A stretch of DNA of 62,144 nucleotides from Willaertia magna (Eukaryota; Heterolobosea; Eutetramitea; Acrasida; Naegleriidae). The position numbers were made by a program, and so were the translations under genes. The DNA is taken from assembly GCA_902984215.1 (NCBI GenBank), contig CADWAF010004130.1, forward strand, positions 1 to 62,144. The letters run 5' to 3'. Positions 1-10,434 of the stretch are shown here, piece by piece. Numbering within the stretch: position 1 is the stretch's first letter; the number at the start of each line of letters is the position of its first letter. The notes under the pieces are model-generated. The model ran no database searches. It worked only from the letters and a program-made list of their open reading frames with translations, and had not been told where the DNA came from.

Positions 1-2250
1 GATATTTTATTTTATATAAATTTTTATAATAATTTTAAATCTTAATATTATCAATATTTTTAATTTTTTTTATAATATAAAAAATTTTATTAAAAATTTA
101 TTATTTTATTCTTTATTTTAAACAATTTTATAAAATTTATTTAAATATTTTAATTAATATTCAAATAATAATTATTATTAATTTTTTTTAAAAATAATTA
201 TAATCTCTCTTAATATTAATATTTCTTCTTTAATAAATAAATCTTTATAATAAATCAATAATAATCTTCTTTTACTATCAATTAATTGCATTGGTTTATT
301 AGTAATTTTAATATTATTTATTGGTTTTAGAATAGATTTAAATAATTTTAATAATAATAAAACTGATAAATTTTTATTATATTTATAAAAAATAAACTAA
401 TAAATTACAAATATATCTTAAAGATGATCTATATTTTATGTTAATTAATATATTATTATTTAAAAAAATAAAAATCTATTTTATTATTATTATATTAATT
501 ATAAATTTTATTATTATTAAAAAAAATTTATTTGTAACTATATTTTTAATTTTTATTATATTACTAATATTAATAATTTTATTAAATTTAAAATATTTAA
601 ATTTATTATTTACTATATAATTACATATAATTTTTTATTATATTTTTTATTAATATTATTTATTTATTTTTTTATATTTATTTTTATTGTTATTATTATT
701 ATTATTATATTCAATTAATTTATATAATAAATATTTAAAAATAAATAATGAAGTGATTTTATTTTAATTTATATTTTTAATATTAAAGTATATTAAATTT
801 TTATTTATAACCTTATCTTTATAAATTTTACTATCTTTATTATTATTAGATATTTTTATAATATTGGGTTTCTTTAAATAATATTATTATAAAATATAAA
901 AATTAAACAATTATTTACATCAATTTGATTACTTTAAATTTAATTTATTTCAATATTAGTTAAAGAAATAATTTGAATATTAGTTTTAATAATAATTAAA
1001 AAAATTACTTTAATTATTTTTAATTTAGAAATACTATATAAAAAATTAAAAATTTTTATTAAATTAAAAACTATTAATTACTTTTTTCTTTTATTTTATA
1101 TTACTTACTTTTTATTTATTTTTTTAAACATCACAATACTAAACAAAAAACAATTAGATATATTTATTATTGTTTTATTGAAATTATTTAAATTATATAA
1201 ATTAAAAAACTTTAAATTGCTTGAATATTTATAATTTTTTTAAAAATTATCAATATTAAATAAATTTTTTTTTACTATCTTTCAAAAAATGTTTTTATTT
1301 TTAAAAAATAAACACAATAAAAAAACTAAAATAAATTTTAATAATAAATATTGCATAATCTTTTAAAATTATAAATTTAATGTTGTAATGTAGAATAGTA
1401 TAAGTATAAATTTTATTATTTTTATTGTTATATAATAATTATTTAATTAATAAATACTTCTAAATAAAATAATTAACATATTTAAATGTTTTATATTGTT
1501 TGATTTTATTAAATTTTTATTTTTTATACAAATTTATATTGTTTTTAATAAATTTAATTTATTTTTAAAAAAAATAGATTCTAAATAAATATTTTAAAAT
1601 CATTTTTTTTTAAATTAATATTAAAACCAATTATTTTTAAGTAAAAATGTTAATAATTAATAATTTTTAAAAATTTTTGAGTATATTTTAAATAAATAAT
1701 ATAATTTAATATTTATAAAATTATATTAAATAATTTATAATAAATTTTTTATTTATAATATTTTCATTTAATTTAATTAAATCAAAAATTAATTAAAAAA
1801 AGTAATTTTTAATTAATTAATTTTATAATAATTTTAAAATTATAAAATATATTTTTTCTTTTATTGTTATAACAAAAATAAAAGAATATTGTATTAATAG
1901 TAATAATTATTTTAAAAAAATAAAAAATTTATTTATTAATTACAAATAATTATTAAATCGTCGTTTCAATAATAGTTGTATTGACTATATTTTAAATATA
2001 TTTTATTATTTTTATTTGTTAATATAAATAAATATAATAAATGAATATTTAGAATAAATTATAATATTATTTTTAATTTTTATATTCTTTAAATAATCTC
2101 TAAAATTAAGAAATTTGATTTTATTATTAAATATATAATAATATCTATTAATATTTATTTTTTATTTTTGCTTTTTTATATTTATATTTAATATTTTTAA
2201 AACATTCATTCAAAATATTATTTTTTTAATAATTTAATAAAAAAAAATAA
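1..2250. other. Extreme AT-rich block, no recognisable gene
   Basis: This stretch is almost pure A/T; bases 1-60, for example, contain only three G or C. Stops occur often in every frame. The only longer reading frame (438-620) is an Ile/Leu/Lys/Asn run of the kind expected from random A/T and is not called as a gene. I see no tandem unit, terminal repeat, tRNA or rRNA segment. The right boundary is abrupt near 2265, where ordinary composition resumes inside a short open coding fragment. It could be strongly AT-drifted intergenic DNA, a decayed insertion, or centromere-like or heterochromatic DNA; the sequence alone does not decide. Confidence 0.7.
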
Positions 2251-2436
2251 TTTGATTTTTTATTTTTTGGTTTACCCTATACTGAGAGATATGGTATAAC
2301 AGCTCCAGCTTTACAGTTAAATAATTTCACCCTTAGTTATTTAAAAGATATAGTTCTACAACAAAATGATAGTACATATTTTGTGGTAATTGATGAATAT
2401 ATACAGTTTTTTGTAAACAAATTGGCAGATACCTAA
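2251..2436 (+). pseudogene. Orphan C-terminal coding fragment beside the AT block
   Basis: An open frame without a start codon runs from the edge of the AT block to TAA at 2434-2436, about 61 codons. From about 2266 the base composition and residue mix look like a real protein (a stretch around LPYTERYGITAPALQL, then acidic and aromatic residues). Upstream the same frame is closed by TAA at 2248-2250 in pure A/T sequence. I do not recognise the family. It may be the surviving 3' end of a gene eroded or interrupted by the AT block, or a last exon whose upstream exons I cannot see. Confidence 0.4.
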
Positions 2437-2463
2437 CCACACGGTGTACACGGGGTGGGTATC
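2428..2463. repeat. Imperfect inverted repeat at the convergent 3' ends
   Basis: Arms 2428-2438 and 2453-2463 pair over 11 positions, with one mismatch and one G-T wobble, around a 14-base loop. The arms contain GATACC and GGTATC. The element overlaps the stop of the orphan fragment and lies 35 bases from the 3' end of the BRCT-BAH gene on the other strand. It is unusually G/C-rich for this region. It may act in transcript ending, or be a relic of an insertion end. Confidence 0.4.
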
Positions 2464-2497
2464 TAACCGGTAATTTCTGGATGAAATATCTCAACCT

Positions 2498-4942
2498 TTA
2501 TTTTTCGTCTTTCTTTGTTTGGGTGTCACTTAGAGAAGGAGGAAAAGGAGCTAATCCTAAAGGTGCAACACTTGGGTATGCTGGAGGAAAAGAGGGTGTA
2601 GGCCACGGGGCGAAAGGATTAGAAAGGGGATTGGGTAGAGCTAAAGGATTTGGTAAAGGAATAGAACTTTGCAATGGATTTGGTAAATTGATAGGTGGCA
2701 TTATTCCAGGAGTTTGTGGGTACAGTGGCATTCCTGAAGGCAATCCAGGGGAAGGTAGCCCATACATTGGATTAAAATGTGGTTGAACTGGTATTTCCTC
2801 CTCCTCATTGTTTGAGCTTTCTTTTAATACTTTAAGCATTTGCTCTTGTAGCTCAAAGAGTTCATTCTTAGATCTATTGTATCCACATTGATAAAAGAAA
2901 TGATGTTCGTCTTCTAGCCATTTTTTGTAATTTTCTAATTCTACTTCAGGGTCTATGTGCTTAGCATAACATTTACCCTTAATTGTTGTCAAAGTATTAT
3001 AATAAATATCAAACGAAACAAAAACTTCTTTTTCACTTGGTGCAGTATGGGTTTTCCTCAATTTAAAAGTTTGGGTGGCCTCATCAATATTACAACCAAA
3101 ACCCTCTACATCGCAATACCTGTAAAACCATTGACCAATAAACCTCATTCCTTCATTCTTAGTGTGTATAAGATTTATAATTTTACACACCCAATATTTA
3201 TCAATCCATTTTTGATCAGATTGCCCCATTATATCTATAGCGTCATCCTTTTCTTGTTTTACTTTATCGTCTTCTGTGTTTTCGTTGCTATCTTCTGGTG
3301 ATACAAATACTAAATCATTAACTCTATACATAATACCATCTTTTAAAAAAGACCCATAAAATACATCTCCATTAACATTCATTCCAACAGGTTCACCAAA
3401 CCAAGTTATTGTATTAACAGGATTAACTACAGGAGGAAATAGTGGTGATTGATCAGATGGAGGAAAAAGAGAAGGATTTGGAAATAGTGGTGGCATAAAA
3501 GGATTGTACATATCATTCATTCCCCATTGACCTTGAGTTGGATCTGGCATGAAAGGGTAATTGACAGGCATATTTAAAAGAGGATTCATTATTTCCTCTT
3601 CTGATTGTTTCTTTCTTTTCTTAGAAGTTGTTCCATTACTCTTTCTCTTTTGTTTCTGACCTGTTTCATTTCCTTTTCCGTTTGTATTAGTCGTGGTTGT
3701 TGTCATGTATTTTGCGTATTCAACTTTTGTAGTTGTGGTGCATGCTTTTGTAATCACTTTTACAGTTGGGTTTAAGGGCATTGGTTGATTTAAATATTTT
3801 GCAATATTTGCATCCTTTTTAACAAATGTCTTAAATTCAGCTGAATAAACAGTAAAGTGATAATCATCTGGAGAATCATTAGGTGTATACTTTACACATA
3901 ACCTAAATGGCATATAGTGAAACCTTTTAGAACAATATAAACTATTAATACCAAAACGTATAATAATTTCGTCATCAGAAGATCTATGTACACTAGAAAT
4001 TGAAATGGTTGACTTATCTTCAGATTTCTTTGGCTGAGAAGTTCCCTGAGATTTTTTCTTAGTTGCTCCCTTTTTCTTCTTTTTAGGGGAAGAACCACCA
4101 ATATCCGCAACAGAAGAAGAAACACTAGATTCTTCTGTAAAAACTGGTACTCTATCATTATAGCCCATTACTAAAAACATATCAATTCCTTCCATTATTT
4201 TCATTTGATTTTTACCAAGAAAGATTTTATCACTACATACAATTCTAACATCATATTTATGTTTCCAAGTTAAAGTATAAAGAACTTCTGGAAATTGCTC
4301 ACAAAAAACTGTTTGTCTTGAACCCTTAACAAAAATTTTAACTGAGAAATTGGGAGCATTGGGATTATGTGTTTGTTGGTGAATTGTAGGAGTAGAAGTA
4401 GTTGTAGTAGATGGAGGTAATTGATTGTAAATTGAAGCAAGAGGTTGAACATCGGAAGTACTTTGTTGTTCAAAATAATTTGGATTTGTTATACAATATT
4501 GGTTCCAATCTAATCTAGTCCCGTAACTCACACAATCCATAACATATTGTTCAAGCACAATAGGTAAATGATATTTTGTAGCGTGTTCTATTCTTTCTTC
4601 ATCTATTATATTAGTGGAAGGAACAATAATAATATTAACTTTATCATTAATAGTGTCAAAAAACTGTCCTCCATTAGAAATAATTTTAAATTTTAAATCT
4701 TCTAAATGTGGATCCATTAATCCATTAGAAAAAGCAACCAAAAATCCTTCAAATATCTTTTCTTGAAGTCCAATATTATTATAATTATCTTCCGCAATTA
4801 TTACCGAATGACTTGGTTGTACTTGTTGTTCATAAGTTGTTATCGGCAGTAATTCAGTTGGTTGGGGATATGAGTAAGGAAAGTTACGTAAATTATCTTC
4901 TTCTCCTTCGTTGTTGTATTTTGTATCCGTGTTAATAATCAT
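2498..4942 (-). CDS. BRCT and BAH domain nuclear protein
   Basis: A single-exon protein of 814 residues. Residues of about 60-150 look like a BRCT fold (hydrophobic strand, a GG turn in NGGQFF, and a final W in the DWNQYC stretch). Residues of about 535-680 look like a BAH domain (WVCKIINL, then QWFYRYCDVEG and KCYAKHID). Two Lys-rich stretches, near 290-310 and 430-445, are likely nuclear signals. The middle (about 195-400) has beta-rich blocks, including RFGINSLYCSKRF and PFRLCVKY, that I cannot assign. The C-terminus is Pro/Leu-rich. BRCT binds phosphopeptides or DNA ends and BAH binds nucleosomes or modified histones, so a chromatin or DNA-damage role is inferred. The start ATG at 4940-4942 is the first in frame. 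Confidence 0.6.
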   Translation of the reverse strand: MIINTDTKYNNEGEEDNLRNFPYSYPQPTELLPITTYEQQVQPSHSVIIAEDNYNNIGLQEKIFEGFLVAFSNGLMDPHLEDLKFKIISNGGQFFDTINDKVNIIIVPSTNIIDEERIEHATKYHLPIVLEQYVMDCVSYGTRLDWNQYCITNPNYFEQQSTSDVQPLASIYNQLPPSTTTTSTPTIHQQTHNPNAPNFSVKIFVKGSRQTVFCEQFPEVLYTLTWKHKYDVRIVCSDKIFLGKNQMKIMEGIDMFLVMGYNDRVPVFTEESSVSSSVADIGGSSPKKKKKGATKKKSQGTSQPKKSEDKSTISISSVHRSSDDEIIIRFGINSLYCSKRFHYMPFRLCVKYTPNDSPDDYHFTVYSAEFKTFVKKDANIAKYLNQPMPLNPTVKVITKACTTTTKVEYAKYMTTTTTNTNGKGNETGQKQKRKSNGTTSKKRKKQSEEEIMNPLLNMPVNYPFMPDPTQGQWGMNDMYNPFMPPLFPNPSLFPPSDQSPLFPPVVNPVNTITWFGEPVGMNVNGDVFYGSFLKDGIMYRVNDLVFVSPEDSNENTEDDKVKQEKDDAIDIMGQSDQKWIDKYWVCKIINLIHTKNEGMRFIGQWFYRYCDVEGFGCNIDEATQTFKLRKTHTAPSEKEVFVSFDIYYNTLTTIKGKCYAKHIDPEVELENYKKWLEDEHHFFYQCGYNRSKNELFELQEQMLKVLKESSNNEEEEIPVQPHFNPMYGLPSPGLPSGMPLYPQTPGIMPPINLPNPLQSSIPLPNPLALPNPLSNPFAPWPTPSFPPAYPSVAPLGLAPFPPSLSDTQTKKDEK

Positions 4943-4981
4943 TTTATGAATTTGGTATTTAGCTAGTTCTGCTATTGGTTG

Positions 4982-5037
4982 GGTTGAGCTATAGTATCGC
5001 TTTCAAGCAGGTTGAGTGTATCGGTAGTTGGGTTGAG
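4982..5037. promoter_or_regulatory. Three GGTTGAG copies upstream of BRCT-BAH
   Basis: GGTTGAG occurs at 4982-4988, 5010-5016 and 5031-5037, within 100 bases upstream of the start of the minus-strand BRCT-BAH gene. On that gene's own strand the motif reads CTCAACC. Three copies in 56 bases is notable in such AT-rich DNA, but I know of no factor that binds it. The rest of the 4943-5231 gap shows nothing coding that I trust. Confidence 0.25.
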
Positions 5038-5231
5038 TGGAGTAGAGAGTTGTTCTTGTTATTACAATATAAAAAATTTTAGAGAGGTACTGATGATGCA
5101 AAAAAGACAAGAACAATTTTTTTCCTTCAAAGTTTTTTTGTAACACAAGTGAAGGATTTTTATTGGATAAAAAGTTCAAAAATTTACAGTAGCAAAAGGA
5201 AGGATTGAATATCACCCAATTTCTAGTTTAT

Positions 5232-6368
5232 TTACCACTCCAAAGATTTGTCTTTTGGAATAGATGAATTACTGATTGTTGACGATGCAGTAGAGTCTCC
5301 TTGTTCTTTTGAATCATTTACGGAAGGAGTACTTGTTGTGTTTGGTGAAATATTATCCTTAAGTGTTTTCTTATTATTTCTTACAAAACCATCACTTGTA
5401 AATAAAGCCATTCTGGCTTGTCCTTTGTTTAATCCTTCAAGAAAAACACATGCTCTACACAATTGTTGACTACTAATATATCCACATTTTGTACATTTCA
5501 TTAATGTTCTTTTTTTAGTTGTTGTTGAACTAGATGTTTTATCATTAGTAGTAAATTGGAATTGCTCCGCAGATTTAATAATATCAATAATTGTTTGAGG
5601 TCTAACTTTTTCTAAATCCTTAATTAATTCTCTTGCATGTCCTCTATATGCATTTGGTGAATAACTACATTCCGTACTAAAATAATCTAATTTTTTGAAA
5701 TAAGCATACATAACAATTTCTTTTTCATAACTGTACTTAAAAGGTTTTGCTCTGGGTATATCAAAACCACCTTCATCATGAGTTATAATATCTACACATC
5801 TTTCAAGTCTACTAATATCTCCACGAAGAATATTCATCAAAACAGTTTCGGCAATATCATCAGCATTATGTCCTGTTACCATTTTATTAACTCCTAATAA
5901 TTCACATCCTCTATCTAATGCTTGTCTACGAAAAACTCCACAAAAAGTACAATTTGATTTAAGTCCAATTTGTTGAACAACTTCATCCATTGTCCATCCA
6001 TATTGTTGCTTGTAACTCAAAATTTTAAGTGGAATTTGATATTGTTGACTATTTCTTTTAACAGTTTCTAAACTATCATCTCTATAACCTTTAATTCCTT
6101 CATCAATACTCAATAAATAAAGTTCTAATCCATAATTATATTTATCATTCAAAGTTTTCATTACATGCGCTAAAACGGTTGAATCTTTACCACCACTAGC
6201 AGCAATAGCAAGTTTTTCGCCAGAACTAAATAATTTATTATTAACAATAGTTTCATGTATTTCATTTTCAAATAATTCAAAGAAACATTCTTTACAGACC
6301 ATCCTTCCGTTCTTTGGCCTTTTCAAAGCAGCATTTCTTTCATTGCAGTTCGAACAAAGTTTTGGCAT
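5232..6368 (-). CDS. CTU1: Cytosolic tRNA 2-thiolation protein Ctu1/Ncs6
   Basis: A member of the PP-loop ATPase family that 2-thiolates wobble U34 of tRNA Lys, Glu and Gln in the cytosol, with Ctu2 as partner and Urm1 as sulfur source. The start is taken at the ATG giving MPKLCSNC, because the family begins with this zinc-binding CxxC; an in-frame ATG 17 codons upstream is less likely. Visible are the paired N-terminal cysteines CSNC and CKEC, the PP-loop [16 protein letters not shown], the [14 protein letters not shown] helix and a C-terminal zinc finger (CTKCGY then CRACVF). At 378 residues it fits the family. The last 60 residues are Ser/Thr/Lys-rich and probably disordered. No intron. 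Confidence 0.95.
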   Translation of the reverse strand: MPKLCSNCNERNAALKRPKNGRMVCKECFFELFENEIHETIVNNKLFSSGEKLAIAASGGKDSTVLAHVMKTLNDKYNYGLELYLLSIDEGIKGYRDDSLETVKRNSQQYQIPLKILSYKQQYGWTMDEVVQQIGLKSNCTFCGVFRRQALDRGCELLGVNKMVTGHNADDIAETVLMNILRGDISRLERCVDIITHDEGGFDIPRAKPFKYSYEKEIVMYAYFKKLDYFSTECSYSPNAYRGHARELIKDLEKVRPQTIIDIIKSAEQFQFTTNDKTSSSTTTKKRTLMKCTKCGYISSQQLCRACVFLEGLNKGQARMALFTSDGFVRNNKKTLKDNISPNTTSTPSVNDSKEQGDSTASSTISNSSIPKDKSLEW

Positions 6369-6430
6369 TTTTTTTGCAATGAAAAGAAATATTGTGACTG
6401 CGTTGTGGATTTTGAACAACTGGAGTTAAT

Positions 6431-7131
6431 TTATTTTTCGACACCTTTTTCAATAAGACTAAAAACTTCTTTCCTAAGATTTGATACCACAGAAGGTGTA
6501 ATTTCTGTTGAAATATTATTCATTCCTTTACCTGCAATAAAATCAGCCATTGCCAATACATAAACACCACAATCAAAACCACTTTAAAAGTTATTACTGA
6601 CCTGTAATTTTCGTATCCAAATACTTACTTGTTTTGTTGAGGGGATTTCATAACCTCAAAAGTAGGATTGGATAAACCTTCTCCAAAGAATGGAGACATT
6701 TTCTTGACTGTATTTAATGCTGCTTTTTTATTCATATTGGAACCAGAGTCAAAATAGTAAAACACCTTTGTATCTCTATCAAAAACAACCAAACTCCAGT
6801 GACTTCCACCAGAAACAGCATTTATATCTGTATTATCATTTATAGGTATAAATATCAATTTTTTTTCTTTTACATTCAATGGATCTAAACTTGCTCTAAT
6901 ATCTTCTTCATCTTCTATCATTGATACCCAAAAACTAACACTAGGCGCCACAAAACAATAATCAGGATTTTTATATTTTTCATTTTCCAAGTAAAGAAAA
7001 TAATAATTTATAATATTGTCATTTAGCCAATTACTTCCGAATAATAAAACAATATCATCATAAATAAGAGTTTGTGAATCATAAAATGTTTTGGAAAAGT
7101 CTTTTGTTAACCAAGGCGCTCTGTTTGACAT
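6431..7131 (-). CDS. SENP8: SENP8/NEDP1-like deneddylase (Ulp1 cysteine protease)
   Basis: Two exons, 6629-7131 and 6431-6581, joined over a 47-base GT-AG intron, give 217 residues, close to human SENP8 (about 212). The C48 catalytic triad is complete only after splicing: His in GGSHWSLVVFDR, Asp in YYFDSGS, and Cys in the exon 2 block NGFDCGVYVL, preceded by the QQ that holds the oxyanion Gln. The compact catalytic domain without a long N-terminal extension favours the NEDD8-specific SENP8 branch over SUMO-specific Ulp1. The expected role is removing NEDD8 from cullins and processing its precursor. It lies 62 bases upstream of CTU1 on the same strand. Confidence 0.88.
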
Positions 7132-7229
7132 TTTTTAATGTTGAAATTCCGAAAACTTTTGTAAAAACTTAAAGAAAAAATGTTTAATTTTATTGAACTA
7201 GAATCCATTCTTTTGTCTTATTGATGACT

Positions 7230-8884
7230 CTAGAGCTTGGATCTTTCGATAATTGGTAAATCTTTAATTGCTGGACCATGAAGAACTGCACCATCCATTG
7301 CACTAAATCTTGAACCATGACAAGTACAATCAAAACTTTTTTCTGCTTCATTGAAAGCCAATCTACAACCTAAGTGAGTACAAGTAGGAGAGAATATTCT
7401 TAATGTACCATTATCATCCTTATATGCGGCCACTGTTTCTAATCCATATTTACAAATACCTCCTTTTCCATTTGTTAAATTTTCAATATCTTCTGCTGCA
7501 ACAGCATCTTTAATTCTGTCACCAATGAAGTTCTTTGTAACATGAAGGTTAAATTGTACCATTCCTAAAGTTGATTTTGTTAAATCCCATCTTCTAGCGT
7601 CGAATGTCTTTGCCCATTCATTATCTTTACCTAATATTAAATCGGAAATAATTATTGCGCTGCCAGCTGAGGTACTTAATCCCCACTTTTTGAAACCGGT
7701 TGCTGTGAATAATGTACTAGTTCCATGATGTAAATAACCAATGTATGGTAAATTATCAGCAGTATAATAATCGTGTGAAGACCAACTACAAATAATATCT
7801 TTAACTGGGAAATTATCCATCGCAAATTGAACTAAATTTTGATAATGATCTTCTTCACTTTTAGTTGGCTTAGATTCACCAACTGGGTGACCATTTCCTG
7901 CAATTATTAAAACTCTATCATTGTCTGCTGAACGTAAAGATTTTGAACCAAAATCATCAAAATCCTTTTCCATTGAAATATACATTCCCTTAAACATTTT
8001 ACTTTCATCCTTTAAGGTAACTGCAATACAATAGCTTCTCTTAGGGGTTGTAACACCAAAATGCATACTTCTGTCAAGAATTGGAAGATGTGTGGCAACT
8101 ATAACATTTTCAGCTTCAATGTTACCTTCCTCTGTTTGAACAGTATGAGGTGCAGTGTATCCAACATCTACAACTCTAGAATTTTCATAGATATGAACAC
8201 CTTGCTTTTCTAATGCTTTTACAAGTCCAATTCCATAAGAATAAGCATTGAATTGACCTTGATTTTCTACTTTAACAGCACCTTTGACAGTTCCCCTCAA
8301 AGGATAAGGCAAGTCTGTATCAGTTGTCGTGAATTTTGCTTGTAATCCTGCTCTAATAGCAGCCTCTGCTTCGTTTTTAAGCATTTCAACTTCATCTTCA
8401 CTTGTTGTAAAGGTATAATTAGGTCTATCTTGCCAATCACATTCAATATTATATCTTTTGATAAAATCTCGTACTAAGTTTACACCCTAAATTTATTGAA
8501 TTTTGAATATTATCAAATTATAATTACTTACTGCTTCATTCATTTCTGCATAATGCTTAGTTATGGTTTTATTAAATTTCGACTCCATATTAGCATAACA
8601 ATAATGATGAAAAGAAGAAACCTTTCCAGTTGTGTGACATGTTACACCTTAATACGAATTTATAACAACTATTACTTTTAATACTTACCTTGACAAATAC
8701 CATCTGCTTCTACTAAAGCTACTTTTTTACCTGCCTCTGCCAACTTCAAAGCAGATTGCAATCCAGTCATTCCGGATCCAACAACACAAACGTCAACACT
8801 TGGTCCTTTTCCAACTAATCTGGGGTAATTTGGAATTTTAGCCTTACAACTTTTTTTCCAAAAGGATTCACGTAATAACTTCAT
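7230..8884 (-). CDS. FAD-dependent oxidoreductase with Rieske domain and C-terminal SKL
   Basis: Three exons (8689-8884, 8532-8647, 7230-8486), with introns of 41 and 45 bases, give 522 residues. The N-terminus has a dinucleotide-binding fold (VCVVGSGMTGLQSA, ending in VEAD), followed by GVTCHTTGKVSS at the exon 1/2 join, typical of DAO-family oxidoreductases. Residues of about 435-515 form a Rieske [2Fe-2S] domain with CTHLGC and CTCHGSRF. This DAO-plus-Rieske layout is mostly known from bacteria (YhfW-type proteins); the substrate is unknown. The protein ends in SKL, a canonical PTS1 peroxisomal signal. It diverges from the LEA-like gene across a 367-base gap. Bacterial ancestry is inferred, and the introns show it is resident. 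Confidence 0.85.
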
Positions 8885-9251
8885 ATTTTTTACTATTAAA
8901 ATTAATTGGAATAACCACAGATAAACTTTTTATAGTCTGCTGAATAGATATTTATCTTTGACTTTCTATTTTTACAGGGTTGAAATTACATTTATTTGGA
9001 ATTATGTTGTTTTTATGTATAAAAATATACAAACATTAGAATTTTAAATTCAAATGAATATTTGTGAAAAATTTACCCAAGTTAAATTTTATGCCAATTT
9101 GGAATGATACCAAAAATATAAATTTACTTTATTTTAATGTAAATAATAAGTCATCTAATAATAACGCATGATCCATATTTAGAAAAAACAAAACACATTT
9201 AACAGCTTTTCGTTCACACTACCATCACAACAACAAAAAGAAAAAAGCAAA
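8885..9251. promoter_or_regulatory. Divergent promoter gap between the oxidase and the LEA-like gene
   Basis: This gap lies between two genes read outward from it. It is AT-rich with several TATA-like stretches (for example around 9017-9030). I see no open coding segment and no clear named binding site. Both starts are preceded by A-rich sequence. Confidence 0.5.
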
Positions 9252-10373
9252 ATGGAGTATAATCAAAAGGTTATATCTGCAGTTATTGTTGCAATTCTTG
9301 CAGCATTTATTATACAATATCTATCAAGTTATGATTTTCGTTCAAAAACACCAGAAGCTCAAGCTGTGGTCAATGTAGTTGACACTAAACCAAAATCTCC
9401 AAATCCTGATTATGTTGCAACAGAAAATAAAGTAAATTTAGAAGAAAAAGCAAAAAATACAATGAAAGGTGTCAAAGATAATATTAAGGAAAAGTATGAA
9501 GAAGCTAAAGATTATGTTAAAGATAAGGCAACAGATTTTGCTAAAGACATTGGAATTAAAATGGCAAAAGATAAAGCAAAGGAGACAGTAAAAGATGTTA
9601 AAGAAACAGCAAAAGATTGGATGGATACAACAAAAGATAATGTTAAGGATGTTAAAGATACCGTAAAGGAGACTGCAAAAGGTGCATACGAACAAGCAAA
9701 GGATTTTGCTTATGACAAAGCTACTGATGTTAAAGATACTGTCAATCAAGCAAAAGATTATGGATATGAAAAGGCTAAGGACATGGCTAAAGATGCAAAA
9801 GATTATACTTATGACAAATCCAAAGAAACTAAGGATTACACAAAAGATTATGTAAAGGAAACAGCAAAAGATGCAAAAGATTATGTTAAGGAAACAGCAA
9901 AAGATGCAAAGGATACTGCTGAAAATCTTTATGAAAAAGGAAAAGAAACTGTAAATAATGTAGGAGAAAGAATGGCAGAAACCGCAGCTGAAGCAAGAGA
10001 CAAAGCATATGACACTTCTTCTCAATTTACTGAAAATGTGAAATCAACAATTAATGAGATTCCAAAGAGAACTGATGAAATGAAAGAAACAATTAGTAGT
10101 GGTTCTAAATCTGCAAAAGAAACCTTAGATAAACAATCAGGTATTTATGATGACAAATTCCAAACTGCTGATATTAATACTGGAGCCACAATCAAACAAA
10201 CTGGAGGACATACATTTGAGGGAGCAAAAGAAATACCATCAGAAACTGCAGATGCACGCAAAGCAAAATTAGAAGAAGTAAATAGTGAAGTATTAAAAGA
10301 AAAATTAGATGCACAAAATGAAGGATGGCTTCATAAAAAGTTAAGAGAAATTAAGAAGAAAGTTTCTGGATAA
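9252..10373 (+). CDS. LEA-like (group 3) protein with N-terminal membrane anchor
   Basis: A 373-residue protein. Residues of about 7-24 form a hydrophobic segment suited to a signal anchor. The body, about 65-290, is Lys/Asp/Ala/Thr-rich and made of degenerate 11-residue amphipathic repeats such as KDYVKETAKDA, twice in tandem near residues 205-230. This is the pattern of group 3 late-embryogenesis-abundant proteins, which are disordered when wet and helical when dry and protect membranes during desiccation. A role in cyst formation or drying tolerance is inferred. The N-terminal anchor would hold the repeats at a membrane. No Cys or Trp-rich folded domain is seen. The reverse strand carries a long open shadow frame caused by the repeats. 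Confidence 0.7.
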   Translation: MEYNQKVISAVIVAILAAFIIQYLSSYDFRSKTPEAQAVVNVVDTKPKSPNPDYVATENKVNLEEKAKNTMKGVKDNIKEKYEEAKDYVKDKATDFAKDIGIKMAKDKAKETVKDVKETAKDWMDTTKDNVKDVKDTVKETAKGAYEQAKDFAYDKATDVKDTVNQAKDYGYEKAKDMAKDAKDYTYDKSKETKDYTKDYVKETAKDAKDYVKETAKDAKDTAENLYEKGKETVNNVGERMAETAAEARDKAYDTSSQFTENVKSTINEIPKRTDEMKETISSGSKSAKETLDKQSGIYDDKFQTADINTGATIKQTGGHTFEGAKEIPSETADARKAKLEEVNSEVLKEKLDAQNEGWLHKKLREIKKKVSG

Positions 10374-10434
10374 ATTATTTATTACCCATATTATTTTGTA
10401 AATAAAAAAGTTTTTAATTTATACGCTCATGTCC

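Noticed and set aside
438..620. 60-codon frame in the AT block
   Set aside because: Ile/Leu/Lys/Asn-only composition expected from random A/T; no motif or start context.
1..2250. Mitochondrial DNA insert
   Set aside because: No recognisable mitochondrial gene or rRNA segment and stops throughout; low G/C alone is not evidence.
2481..2786. Gly-rich plus-strand frame
   Set aside because: It mirrors the Pro-rich C-terminus of the BRCT-BAH gene on the other strand.
5003..5215. 70-codon minus frame between BRCT-BAH and CTU1
   Set aside because: No family match, unlikely composition and poor start context; probably leader or spacer DNA.
9438..10025. 195-codon Cys/Phe-rich antisense frame
   Set aside because: Produced by the periodic Lys/Asp/Ala codons of the LEA repeats on the plus strand.
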